This document shows positions 1-8,882 of a stretch of 64,000 nucleotides of DNA, piece after piece. The number at the start of each line of letters is the position of its first letter. The first letter of the stretch is position 1. The DNA is from Pirellulales bacterium (GTDB lineage: Bacteria; Planctomycetota; Planctomycetia; Pirellulales; Lacipirellulaceae): NCBI GenBank assembly GCA_019636345.1, contig JAHBXQ010000005.1, forward strand, positions 372,001 through 436,000. The letters run 5' to 3'. The translations under genes and the position numbers were made by a program. The notes beneath the pieces were generated by a model. It did not search any database, was not told the DNA's origin, and saw only the letters and a list, made by a program, of their open reading frames with translations.

Positions 1-1143
1 CAGGTCGTACCCTGACAGATCAAACTCCGTCTGAAAGGTGTACGAAGCGTTCGGCAGACAGCCTGGGCGAAGATCCTTGGCGACCGACATCCACTGCGAA
101 ACCAGCGGGTGATTCGACAAGTACCGTTCGTCCGGTTCGCAAACGACCGCGTACTGCGGCCCCTGATAGCCGGCGCCCTCGGCCCCGCCGATGATCCGCC
201 AGAACGGATCCTCGTCCCCCACGCGCAAGCCGCGACCCGAGTTGTGGATCACCAGCGGCCGGTAAGGACGGAAATCGCCGAAGCGGAGCACGAACTGGTC
301 TTTGTCGGCCGGCAGCCGGGTGGTCTTCATCGCCACGGGATCGACCCGGACGGCTTGCCCCTCGCCCAGCAAGAAGCTGGTTCGCGAGACGTCGACGGCG
401 GCAAGCGGCTCGATCCGCAAACCGCCGTCGAGGGCGTGGGCCTCGGCGTTTCCCCCGGCGTCGACCGACACGGCGAACTGCTGCCCCAGGTCGACGACGT
501 TCAGCGACTTGGTCTCGACGGAGAATTGCGTGGCCCAATCGGCGGTCCGCGCCGAGAGTTTTCCCTCGCGCAGCTCGACGCAATCGGTCGATTTGAACAA
601 CAGATCGCAGGGGCCCTCGACCAGCAGTTCGGCGCCGTCGGGGGTGCTCATCTTCAAGAGCCCCGACTTCAGCCGCAGCCGGGCGTTGACGCGCAACTGG
701 TCCCCCGGTTCGAACGCCGCCCCCAGCCAGACGGCGTGCTGCGTCGAAACCAGGCTGGCGACGATCGTCGGCTTGCGCAGTCCGAATTGAGCGGCTTGCT
801 CGCCCCCGATGCGCGTCCAGCCGAGCAGCACGGCAACGCTGGCCGCGAGGGCGAAAAACCCCCACAACCCTTTGCGAGCGCCCTTGGCCGGGCGCTCGAC
901 CGCGTGGGGGCTCGGCGTTTGCGGAGGATGAAGCGCCTGCGCGGCGACGGCGTCCAAGGCCCGGCGCTCGGCGCCTTCGGCGGAGGCCAGATACTGCAAT
1001 TCGGCGTGCAGTCGGCAATAGTCGAGATAATAGTCCCGCTCTTCGGCGTTGGCTTCCAGCCGCGCCGAAAGCGCCTGCATCGCGTCCTCGTCGGTCGAAT
1101 CCTCGACGACTCGGGCGATCAATTGATGAAACCGTTCATCCAT
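1..1143 (-). CDS. FecR-like membrane protein, C-terminus cut by window edge
   Basis: Reading from an ATG at 1143 the frame stays open for 381 codons and runs off the window. The N-terminal ~90 residues are helical and acidic, resembling the cytoplasmic end of planctomycete anti-sigma/FecR proteins. A single membrane helix lies near residues 93-110, followed by a FecR-like beta-rich domain with the segments LLVEGPCDL and VVDLGQQFAV. The final visible part may start a LamG-like domain, but that is inference. It lies 54 bp downstream of the ECF sigma gene on the same strand, the usual sigma/FecR pairing, so it probably controls that sigma factor from the membrane. The family assignment is by motif pattern only. 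Confidence 0.8.
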   Translation of the reverse strand, partial: MDERFHQLIARVVEDSTDEDAMQALSARLEANAEERDYYLDYCRLHAELQYLASAEGAERRALDAVAAQALHPPQTPSPHAVERPAKGARKGLWGFFALAASVAVLLGWTRIGGEQAAQFGLRKPTIVASLVSTQHAVWLGAAFEPGDQLRVNARLRLKSGLLKMSTPDGAELLVEGPCDLLFKSTDCVELREGKLSARTADWATQFSVETKSLNVVDLGQQFAVSVDAGGNAEAHALDGGLRIEPLAAVDVSRTSFLLGEGQAVRVDPVAMKTTRLPADKDQFVLRFGDFRPYRPLVIHNSGRGLRVGDEDPFWRIIGGAEGAGYQGPQYAVVCEPDERYLSNHPLVSQWMSVAKDLRPGCLPNASYTFQTEFDLSGYDL

Positions 1144-1197
1144 GGAGAAATTCCAATTCCCGGGAAGCAGGCCGGCAGGCAGTGGCGGCGGAGGTCG

Positions 1198-1743
1198 TTA
1201 GGACAAACTCGAAGCGGGGCGATCGCCGGCGGCGAGGGTTCGTTTCACGCATTCCAACAGGTTCCGGCGAATTCGATGAAGCGCCGCGTACAGCGCGTTG
1301 GCCGAGCGTCCCTGCTGCTGGGCGACCTCCTTGATCGGCAAGCCCGCTCCGTAGCAGCGAAACACCAACGACCGGTCGGCGTCCGAGAGCTTCGCAAGGC
1401 ATCCCTTGAGGGCCTCGAGCCGCGTTTCGGAATCGCCGTCCTCGGTCGCGACGCTCGCGCTGTACAAATCGTCGATCGCCGCGGAGGTCAACCGCTGTCG
1501 CTCGCGGCGGCGACTCCGCACGAAGTTCGCCGCGTTGTACCGCGCCACCTTGAGCGCCCACGAGGCGAAGTCGGTGCCCGGCTGAAACTCGTCGAACTTC
1601 TCCCACAAGAGCGCCGCGGTCTGCTGGAACAGGTCTTCCGTGTCGGTCGTGTTGAGCACGATCGCGTAGATCAGCCCGTAGACGCGGCTTCGGCTGCGCT
1701 GCAGAAGCTCGCTGAACTCAAGGACGGGATCGTCGGAGGACAT
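1198..1743 (-). CDS. ECF-type sigma-70 factor (Rhodopirellula/Verrucomicrobium type)
   Basis: This 181-residue protein has sigma region 2 (DLFQQTAALLWEKF, then FASWALKVARYNAANF) and region 4 with a helix-turn-helix (LPIKEVAQQQGRSANALYAA). There is no large non-conserved region, so it is an extracytoplasmic-function type factor. I chose the ATG at 1743 (MSSDDPVLEF) because residues from the longer upstream reading do not look like sigma sequence. The next gene, 54 bp downstream, encodes a FecR-like membrane protein that is the likely regulatory partner. The 288 bp upstream to the next gene probably holds the promoter; no clear element could be assigned. Confidence 0.88.
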   Translation of the reverse strand: MSSDDPVLEFSELLQRSRSRVYGLIYAIVLNTTDTEDLFQQTAALLWEKFDEFQPGTDFASWALKVARYNAANFVRSRRRERQRLTSAAIDDLYSASVATEDGDSETRLEALKGCLAKLSDADRSLVFRCYGAGLPIKEVAQQQGRSANALYAALHRIRRNLLECVKRTLAAGDRPASSLS

Positions 1744-2031
1744 GGCCAGAATCGACCCGGAAGCGGGGTTTCGCCCGCTCCCCAGGGGAAATGTTCGGAC
1801 AAGGGGAATTCTTAGGGCCCAAGTGCAGAGAAAACCCTGCAAATCGCTCGAACTCGCGTAATTTACGAACGAGCGGGTATGGGACGGGATATGTCCGCGC
1901 TGGCGGAAAACTTACGGACATTCTGAAAAAAACTCGAATTCGCCCCCAATTCGCCCGCGGCTTGGACCTCTCCGCAATCCGGTCCGGAGGCCGTGGGCCG
2001 TCGGCGCTCCGGCTGGGGAAATTAGCGATCC

Positions 2032-3141
2032 CTAGTCGAACAGCAGGCAATCGACGACCCGTTGGAGGGACGCGTCCCCCCCGTCGATCCCGGAGCGGTT
2101 CAGCAGGATGACGACCGCCGCTTGCCGGTCGGGAAATCGCTGCAACATCAGCGAAAAGCCCCGCGTGCTGCCGGCGTGCATCGTGCGCCGCTGGCCGCGG
2201 TGCTCGCCCAGGAACCAGCCGTAGCCGTAGTGATCCTCGCCCCGATCGGTGCGGACATGGGGCGCGAACATGGCCCGGGCGGACGCTTCGCTGAGCAGAG
2301 CTCCTTGGTCAAGCGCCACTAGCCACCGCGCCAGGTCGTCGAGCGAGCTGTACACGCCGCCGTCGCCACGGACGGCGCTGGTGACGCTCTGGTCGGCGAG
2401 GAGCCAGCCGTCGGCCTCGCCCGGTTCGTGGCCGTACGCCCGTTCGGCGACCTCGTTCATCCCCGCGACGTAGAGCACGGAGCGCCGCATGCCGACGGGG
2501 TCGAAGACCTCGGCTCGCAAGAAATCGTGCAGGGGCTGCCGGGCCGCGGCCTCGACAATCAACCCGAGCAGCGCGTAGCCGGAGTTCGAGTAGGCGAACT
2601 TGGTCCCCGGCTCGAACAGCGGCTCGCGCGCCGCGCGAAGGATCGCCAGCACGTTGAGATCCGTCAGTTGCAGCGTCGTCCCCGCGGGGATCAGGCCCTC
2701 GTAATCGGGAAGCCCCGACGTGTGGGTCAGCAAGTGATGCACCGTGATCCGGCGCCAGAAGTCGGGATGCTCGGAGAAGTACTCGTCAAGCGTGTCGTCG
2801 AGTCGCACCTGGCCTTGATCGACCAACCGCAAGACGGCGGTCGCTGTGAAGTGCTTCGAGACCGACGCCAAGCGAAAGTTCGTCGTCGGCGTGCAGAGGT
2901 CGGCCGCATCGCACCGCCGCCGGCCCCAAGCGCGTTGAAACACGACGGCGCCGTCGTCGATCGCCGTCACCGCGGCGCCGACGTGGGGAGGAAGGAGCGA
3001 TTCGACCTTCGCGGCAAGGCGGGCCTCGTCGGCCGCCGCAACGGAGGCCGCCAGGAACGTCGCGAACGTCAGCGCGATCAAGCGGACAATGCGCCGCAAT
3101 CGGACGAACCGCTCGATGAGGATTCCGCGGGCTCGGTGCAT
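2032..3141 (-). CDS. serine hydrolase, beta-lactamase/D-alanyl-D-alanine carboxypeptidase (S12-like) family
   Basis: The protein has about 369 residues. An N-terminal hydrophobic stretch (residues ~20-36, ending ASVAAADEA) looks like a signal peptide after a basic leader. Class C/S12 motifs are present in order: SVSK (S93, K96), YSNS (Y184, N186) and HAGS (H322). The segments LLTHTSGLPDY and FAYSNSGYALLG are typical of the family. The substrate cannot be told from sequence; esterase, peptidase and lactamase-like activities all occur. The chosen start overlaps the 3' end of the upstream PEP-CTERM gene by 64 bp; a later start nearer residue 14 would shorten the leader and remove most of the overlap. 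Confidence 0.85.
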   Translation of the reverse strand: MHRARGILIERFVRLRRIVRLIALTFATFLAASVAAADEARLAAKVESLLPPHVGAAVTAIDDGAVVFQRAWGRRRCDAADLCTPTTNFRLASVSKHFTATAVLRLVDQGQVRLDDTLDEYFSEHPDFWRRITVHHLLTHTSGLPDYEGLIPAGTTLQLTDLNVLAILRAAREPLFEPGTKFAYSNSGYALLGLIVEAAARQPLHDFLRAEVFDPVGMRRSVLYVAGMNEVAERAYGHEPGEADGWLLADQSVTSAVRGDGGVYSSLDDLARWLVALDQGALLSEASARAMFAPHVRTDRGEDHYGYGWFLGEHRGQRRTMHAGSTRGFSLMLQRFPDRQAAVVILLNRSGIDGGDASLQRVVDCLLFD

Positions 3142-4976
3142 CGCGCCAGCGTACGCGGGCCGACGCGAGAAAGAAACCCCGCGAGGGCCAGCACGACGAG
3201 CGCCGCGGCGGTCGGCTCGGGGACTGCGGCGAGGTTCGGCCCGGCGGCGCCCGGCGCGGCGAGACGTTGCCAAGCGAGGAAGTCGGCGCCGTCGACCAAA
3301 CCGTCGCCCGTGGCGTCCCCGACGGACTGCGACGCCCCCTCGGCGCCGTAGTTGGTCTGCCAAATCGCCAAGTCGGCGCCGTCGACGACGCCGTCGGCGT
3401 CGAAGTCGGCGGGCGACGGCGGCGCCGCGTCGAATTGGACGTTGATCTCGTCCATGACGATCGTCCCCGTGAACGAGCCGCCGGCGAGAAAGAAGCCCAA
3501 CTGGTTGAAGTTCCAGTTGCTGGCCGCAGGGGTCGGGTCGACGACCGTCCCCAGGTGCGAGTAGACGCCGTTCGGAACGCCCGCGGCGTCGACCGAGACG
3601 GTCGACCAATCGATCTGCAGCCCCGAATCGACCCTCGTGTAGCCGAGCGTCAGCGCGTAGCGGCCGGCGGGCATGTTCTGGTTGCCCGCGGCGTCGTCAT
3701 AGGTCCCGGTCGCGGAGCCTCCGCGGCTGAGGAGCGCCACGCCCGAGTTGGGGCTGACGATCGACCACCACTGTCCGACTCCGCCCCCGTTGGGGCCTTT
3801 CTCCAGCGGGCCTTGGGGCGAACTCTCGACCGCGTTTCCGACGAGGTACCCGTGCCACGGGGTCCCCCCGGGGACGTTGCCGGGGATCGTTCCCCCCGCG
3901 TCGTCGAACATGCCGTAGCGGAACTGCGTCGAGGCCATCGTCAACGGCGTGTCGAGCACGGCCGTCATCGTCAGCTTGTCGCCGACGGCGTCGAGCGCAT
4001 ACCCGGCGCCGTCCGGCCCGAAGGCCGCTTGCGTCACCGCGGACGACGTCGAGCCGGTGACGCTGAACTTGGCGCCCCCCGTGTCGTACAGCCCTGTGCC
4101 GACGACCTGCGTCCAAGGTCCGGTCGTCGCGGGAGCGGGGGCCGGGGCGTTGGCGATCGTGTTGTTGATCCAACTGGAAAACGACGCGACGCGGGTATGG
4201 TTGGAAAACCCTCCCCAGGAGGCGCCCCCCGTGCCGGCGGTGCTGGTTGCGGTGAGACCGACCAGCCGCCAGTCGCTCAAGGAACTGGAAGCGTCGGGGG
4301 CGCCGCTGCCGTAGTAACCCCACATCGGCCCGCCGCTGTCGCCGGGGCCGGCGATACCCTCGAGCAGATTGTTCGTCGCGAGCGACGATTCGCCGTCGGC
4401 GATGATCCGCAACTGGCCGCCCGTGACGTAGGGAATGTTGTACGCCCGGTGGAACGACGCCGACCCGTTGGCGGTTCCCGCGACGTTGCTGGTGCTGATG
4501 ATCCCCCAGTAGCCGTACCCCCCGACATGGACGTAGCGGCCGGTTTCGTTGAAGCTCGTGTTGACGGTCCCCGTGGCGTCGAGCGCTCCGTTGACTCCCC
4601 CGCGCAGCCGCACGAGCGCCATCTCCGAACTGCCGTCGGGAGTGAGGACCTGATCGGCGTAGTAGCGAATTCCGCCGACGTTGAGATAGATCTGGTCGGC
4701 GGCGGCGATCTGGCTGTAATTGCCGCCGTTCTGCACGACGTGCCGGACGGTGATCGCCCACTCCGAGTTGAGCAGCGTCGCCGTGCCGCGGGAGCCGTTC
4801 GATTGGTTCTGGATGACGTGCGTGTTGACGAACCAGTCGGGCCGATCGGTCAGACCGTCGGCCGAGGCGACGCCCCGCGCGGGGTCGTTGTTCCAGTAAA
4901 TCGCGCGAGCCGACGGCGCACCGAGGGCCCCGGCCACGACGAACAAAACCAAAGATCGCAATAAGCGACGCATCAT
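3078..4976 (-). CDS. trypsin-like serine protease with dockerin-like repeats and PEP-CTERM anchor
   Basis: The ATG at 4976 gives about 632 residues starting with a signal peptide (MMRRLLRSLVLF, cleavage near ARAIY). The chymotrypsin-fold motifs are TVRHVV (H79) and GDSGGP (S214). The position of the usual catalytic Asp reads EMALVRL, so Glu118 replaces Asp. The middle region is beta-rich and unassigned. Near the C-terminus two calcium-loop-like repeats (DFDADGVVDGADLAIW, DATGDGLVDGADFLAW) resemble type I dockerin. A PEP-CTERM signal (VPEPTAAALVVLALAGFLSR) follows. The usual short basic end is replaced by about 25 extra residues rich in Ser and Cys, which overlap the next gene. The protein is probably exported and anchored or sorted to the surface. 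Confidence 0.82.
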   Translation of the reverse strand: MMRRLLRSLVLFVVAGALGAPSARAIYWNNDPARGVASADGLTDRPDWFVNTHVIQNQSNGSRGTATLLNSEWAITVRHVVQNGGNYSQIAAADQIYLNVGGIRYYADQVLTPDGSSEMALVRLRGGVNGALDATGTVNTSFNETGRYVHVGGYGYWGIISTSNVAGTANGSASFHRAYNIPYVTGGQLRIIADGESSLATNNLLEGIAGPGDSGGPMWGYYGSGAPDASSSLSDWRLVGLTATSTAGTGGASWGGFSNHTRVASFSSWINNTIANAPAPAPATTGPWTQVVGTGLYDTGGAKFSVTGSTSSAVTQAAFGPDGAGYALDAVGDKLTMTAVLDTPLTMASTQFRYGMFDDAGGTIPGNVPGGTPWHGYLVGNAVESSPQGPLEKGPNGGGVGQWWSIVSPNSGVALLSRGGSATGTYDDAAGNQNMPAGRYALTLGYTRVDSGLQIDWSTVSVDAAGVPNGVYSHLGTVVDPTPAASNWNFNQLGFFLAGGSFTGTIVMDEINVQFDAAPPSPADFDADGVVDGADLAIWQTNYGAEGASQSVGDATGDGLVDGADFLAWQRLAAPGAAGPNLAAVPEPTAAALVVLALAGFLSRVGPRTLARCTEPAESSSSGSSDCGALSA

Positions 4977-5559
4977 CAGCCGACACCAAGCAAGGCGAGA
5001 CGCCGGGTCCAAGACCCCGGCGCAGGGCGCCGCCGCGGTCGTCCGGAAACCACGGCGAACAAGGAGGGACGCCGCGCGGGGGGGTGCGCGGCAGGCGAAC
5101 CTCCAGTCTAGCCTGATCGGGTCGAACGTGGCAACAAGTTGGCGGCGACGAGCGGAGGCCGCGGGCCTCCGGCCTAGGGGGTGTTCTTGACCGCTGGTCT
5201 CTCTCCGCGTGATTCAAAAAGTTGGGATCCCAACGTTCGGACGAATCGGTCGTCTGGAGCGTATTGCCGCGGTGGCGGAAGTGACGTCAGCACGAGCGAT
5301 GCGCGGTCGACGGGTCGGCGCGCCGCGTCTGCGAAGCTCTGCGGTCGGCTGGCGTGCGAGGTCCCCGGGAGTCGCCGACGCGCGCGCCGACGAATGATTT
5401 CAACCTCGCTCGACCGTCGCCGCATGAGTCGCCGCGGCTGCAAGCGCCGCTGGGCCGTCGTCGAACGGAGGGAATTATCTCAAAGCGCGCGGCCAAAAGC
5501 GAGAAACGATTTTTGGGCCACGTAAGGCGGGGACGGCGACGGGCGATCGCGCTGGCCGC
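4977..5559. other. intergenic region with short palindromes, no gene seen
   Basis: This lies upstream of the trypsin-like gene and downstream of uxaC, both on the minus strand. I found no plausible coding frame. A GC-rich hairpin (GGAGGCC/GGCCTCC) sits near 5154-5170. A perfect 14 bp palindrome (GTTGGGATCCCAAC) occupies 5221-5234, a possible regulator site. Confidence 0.5.
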
Positions 5560-6963
5560 TCAACACTCGAGCCCCAGATACGCGTGCGCGTTGCCGTAGC
5601 AGATGCCGCGGATGAAGGGTTCCAGCAGGTCGTCGCTGTCGGGGATGACGCCCCGCTCGACGTCGCCGCCGACGAGATCGCACAGACAGCGGCGGAAGTA
5701 TTCGTGCCGTGGGTACGAGAGGAACGACCGCGAGTCGGTCAACATGCCGATGAACCGAGCGAGGAGTCCCTGATTGGCCAAGTCGATCATCTGCTGGGTC
5801 ATGCCGTCCCATTGGTCGAGGAACCACCAGCCGCTGCCCCACTGGATTTTGCCGGCGATCTCGCCCGACTGGAAGTTGCCGATCATCGTGGCGAAGACCG
5901 CGTTGTCGGCCGGGTTGAGGTTGTAGAGGATCGTCTTGGGAAGCGCGCCGGCTTGTTCGAGCCGATCGAGATAGGTCGCCAGCGCGCGGGCTTGGGGGAC
6001 GTCGGCGATCGAGTCGCCCCCCACGTCGCGTCCCAGCGTGCTCATCAGCCGCGAGTTGTTGTTCCGCAGGGCGCCAAGGTGGAGTTGTTTGGTCCACCCC
6101 CGTTCGGCGTCGAGCACGCCGAAGAAGTGCATCAGATGGCTGGCGAAGCGCTCGTGCTCGTCGGGGGTCGCGGCGACTCCGCGGCGCGCCTTGTCGAACA
6201 CGGCGGCCGCCTCGGCGTCGGTGCAGGGGGCGGCGAAGCAGCGCTCGATGCCGTGATCCGAAAGCCGGCAACCCTGCTCGTGGAAGAAGTCGTGCCGGCG
6301 GCGCAACGCATTGAGCAGTGCGTCGAGCGAACCGATCGAAACGTCGGCGGCCGCTTCGAGCCGGGCCAGCCAGGCGTTGAACTCCTCGGGCGCGTCGACC
6401 GCCAGTGCGCGGTCGGGGCGGAACGTGGGATAGACGCGGGTCGGCAGGTCGCTCGCGGCGATCGTTTTGTGATGTTCGAGATCGTCGGCCGGGTCGTCGG
6501 TCGAGCAGACGGCGCGGACCTGGAACGTGCGGAAGATCCCACGGGGGGTGAGATCGTCGGTCGCGAGCCGCTCGTTGGCCGCGGCCCAGATCCGGGGAGC
6601 GGACTCCTCGTTGAGCAGTTCCGTGACGCCGAAATAACGGACCAGCTCCAGGTGGGTCCAATGATACAGCGGGTTGCGGATCGTCTGGGGGGTGGTGCGG
6701 GCCCAGGCGAGGAACTTCTCGTACGGCGGGGCGTCGCCGGTGCAGAACCGCTCGGGGACGCCGGCGGCGCGCATGGCGCGCCACTTGTAGTGATCGCCCC
6801 CCAGCCAGATCTCGGCGAGGTCGCGGAAGCGGCGGTTGCCGGCGATCTCGGCCGGAGGGAGGTGGGTGTGATAGTCGAGGATCGGCTCGCCTGCGGCGTA
6901 GTCGTGATAAAGCCGGCGAGCCGTCTTGGTTTGCAGCAGGAAGTCGTCGTGAATGAACGGCAT
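5560..6963 (-). CDS. uxaC: glucuronate isomerase
   Basis: UxaC isomerises D-glucuronate to D-fructuronate and D-galacturonate to D-tagaturonate, the first step of hexuronate breakdown in the cytoplasm. The 467-residue product has the normal family length. Hallmarks include the N-terminal IHDDFLL, the metal-binding-like DYHTHLPP segment, FRPDRAL, HLGALRNNN and the C-terminal GMLTDSRSFLSYPRHEYFRR. It starts at an ATG at 6963. The gene lies 87 bp downstream of a complete TRAP transporter set on the same strand, suggesting the transporter brings in hexuronates or related sugar acids. Confidence 0.96.
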   Translation of the reverse strand: MPFIHDDFLLQTKTARRLYHDYAAGEPILDYHTHLPPAEIAGNRRFRDLAEIWLGGDHYKWRAMRAAGVPERFCTGDAPPYEKFLAWARTTPQTIRNPLYHWTHLELVRYFGVTELLNEESAPRIWAAANERLATDDLTPRGIFRTFQVRAVCSTDDPADDLEHHKTIAASDLPTRVYPTFRPDRALAVDAPEEFNAWLARLEAAADVSIGSLDALLNALRRRHDFFHEQGCRLSDHGIERCFAAPCTDAEAAAVFDKARRGVAATPDEHERFASHLMHFFGVLDAERGWTKQLHLGALRNNNSRLMSTLGRDVGGDSIADVPQARALATYLDRLEQAGALPKTILYNLNPADNAVFATMIGNFQSGEIAGKIQWGSGWWFLDQWDGMTQQMIDLANQGLLARFIGMLTDSRSFLSYPRHEYFRRCLCDLVGGDVERGVIPDSDDLLEPFIRGICYGNAHAYLGLEC

Positions 6964-7050
6964 GGGAAGTTTCCGCCTGAAGTGGGAAGGTCGCTCGGCA
7001 GGTCGTTCTCGTGATGATACCGCCGGCCGCGGCGCGCCGCGAACGGGGAG

Positions 7051-8349
7051 TTACTCGATCGCTCCGGCGACAGTGGGGAGCCAGATCGACAACGCGGGCC
7101 AGTACGTGGTCAGCATCAGCGCGACGAACATGGCGAGGAAGAACGGGATCATCGGCCGGGTCACCTCGGCGATGGTCGTCTTGCCGACGCCGCAGCCGAC
7201 GAACAGGCAGGTTCCCACCGGGGGGGTGCACAGGCCGATGCAAAGGTTGACGATCATCATGATGCCGAACTGAACCGGGTGCATTCCCAGCTTGGTGACG
7301 ACTGGCAGAAAGATCGGGGTGAAGATCAGCACGGCGGGGGTCATGTCCATCACCGCGCCGACGGCCAACAGCAGGATGTTGACCAGCATGAGGATCACCA
7401 GCGGATTGTCCGACAGCGACAACAGAGCGGCGCTGATCGCTTGCGGGATCTGCTCGCTGGCCAGCACCCAGGCGAGCGCCTGGCTGGTGGCGATGAGCAA
7501 GAAGATGACCGCCGTGGTGATGCCGGTTCGCAGCAGGAGCGCGGGAAGCTGAGCGAGCTTGATCTCGCGGTAGAAGACGACCGCCAACAGAAAGGCGTAC
7601 AGGACGGTGATCGCCGCGGCCTCGGTGGGACTGAAGACGCCTCCCAGGATGCCCCCCAGGACGATGACGATCAGCAGCATGCTGGGCAAGGCGCCGAGCC
7701 CGGTCGCGACGACTCGGCCCCAAGCGAAGGGAGCGACCGTGCCGACCTGCTGGCCGCGGAACATCAGCGCACAGGCGGCCATGATCGCCAATCCGACGGC
7801 GATCCCCGGCAGCACGCCGGCGAGAAACATGGCGGCGACCGACACGTTCCCCGTAACGACCGCGTAGACGATCATGATGTTGCTGGGGGGGATCACCAAT
7901 CCCGTGGTCGAAGCGGACGTCGTGAGGGCGACGGCGAAGCGACGGTCGTAGCCGTTGCGGGTCATCTCGGGGATCATGATGCCGCCGATCGAGGAGAGGG
8001 CGGCGGTGGCCGAGCCCGAGATGGCGCCGAACATCATGCAGGTGATCGTCGTGATGTAGGCGAGCCCTCCCTTGAACTGCCCGGCCACGGCGGTGGCGAA
8101 GTCGACGAGCCGCCGGGCCATCCCCCCTTCGCCCATCAGCAGCCCGGCGAGGACGAAGAACGGAATCGCCAAGAGCGGAAAGCTGGCGACGCCGGTCGTC
8201 ATCCGTTGGGCCATCATGTAGCAGGCCGGCAGCGTCCCCAGCGAGAGCAGCGCCAACAGCGCGCACACCCCCAGCGCGATCGCGATCGGGGCGTTGGACG
8301 CCACGATGACGACGAAAGCGACGACGAGAATGAGGACTTGCTCGTCCAT
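7051..8349 (-). CDS. dctM: TRAP transporter large permease subunit (DctM-like)
   Basis: This 432-residue, almost entirely hydrophobic protein shows the DctM pattern: about 12 membrane segments, an internal ATTSASTTGLVIPPSNIMIVYA-type motif near residue 145, and the late segment MDMTPAVLIFTPIFLPVV. It forms the solute channel of a tripartite ATP-independent periplasmic transporter driven by an ion gradient. It lies 19 bp downstream of dctQ, and uxaC follows, so sugar acid transport is the likely job. The solute is inferred from context. Confidence 0.93.
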   Translation of the reverse strand: MDEQVLILVVAFVVIVASNAPIAIALGVCALLALLSLGTLPACYMMAQRMTTGVASFPLLAIPFFVLAGLLMGEGGMARRLVDFATAVAGQFKGGLAYITTITCMMFGAISGSATAALSSIGGIMIPEMTRNGYDRRFAVALTTSASTTGLVIPPSNIMIVYAVVTGNVSVAAMFLAGVLPGIAVGLAIMAACALMFRGQQVGTVAPFAWGRVVATGLGALPSMLLIVIVLGGILGGVFSPTEAAAITVLYAFLLAVVFYREIKLAQLPALLLRTGITTAVIFLLIATSQALAWVLASEQIPQAISAALLSLSDNPLVILMLVNILLLAVGAVMDMTPAVLIFTPIFLPVVTKLGMHPVQFGIMMIVNLCIGLCTPPVGTCLFVGCGVGKTTIAEVTRPMIPFFLAMFVALMLTTYWPALSIWLPTVAGAIE

Positions 8350-8368
8350 GCGGGGCGGTTGGGCGGCG

Positions 8369-8881
8369 TCAGGGTGCGGGATCGGCGGCGTCAGGCATCA
8401 GCCGTTGGCGGATTTTGACGAGGCCGAACAGAACGAAAAAGACGCCGCTAATCGGGGCGGCGAGATAGACGTAGCCCATCGGCAGTTGCAGCGCGGGGGT
8501 AAGCTGCCCCGTGCCGAGCGTCTCGGCCGTCAGGACGTAGCCGCCGTACACCATGGCCGCGGCGGCAAAAGCGATGACGGTCAGTTCGACGACGACCCCC
8601 AACGCGCGGCCGGCGCCGGGGTCGAGCCGCGAGGCGACGTAGTCGAACCCCAGATGCTCGCCGCGGCTGTACGCCACCGCGGCGCCAAGCATGGCGACCC
8701 ACATCAACAGCAGCCGCGCGGCCTCCTCGGTCCAGCGGCTGGGATCGCTCAGGCAGTAGCGAGCCGCCACACCCCACAACACGACCAGCACCAGCACGGC
8801 CACCGCGACGACGACGGCCCCTTCGAGGATCCGCTCGGCCAGCCGGACGAGTCGCTCAAACTGCTCCCAGGCGCGACGCAT
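8369..8881 (-). CDS. dctQ: TRAP transporter small permease subunit (DctQ-like)
   Basis: This 170-residue protein has four predicted membrane helices (for example EGAVVVAVAVLVLVVLWGVA near residues 19-38 and VIAFAAAAMVYGGYV later). The sequence SRWTEEAARLLLMWVAMLGAA matches the conserved part of DctQ proteins. It pairs with DctM in the membrane. The start ATG at 8881 is one base beyond the dctP stop codon, so translation is probably coupled. Confidence 0.92.
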   Translation of the reverse strand: MRRAWEQFERLVRLAERILEGAVVVAVAVLVLVVLWGVAARYCLSDPSRWTEEAARLLLMWVAMLGAAVAYSRGEHLGFDYVASRLDPGAGRALGVVVELTVIAFAAAAMVYGGYVLTAETLGTGQLTPALQLPMGYVYLAAPISGVFFVLFGLVKIRQRLMPDAADPAP

Positions 8882-8882
8882 C

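Noticed and set aside
109-1815. A 568-codon plus frame across the sigma and FecR genes
   Set aside because: Antisense to two recognisable genes and without any family-like segment.
5480-8266. A 928-codon minus frame overlapping uxaC and dctM
   Set aside because: It is a +1 shadow of both genes; the family-matching frames are the other ones.
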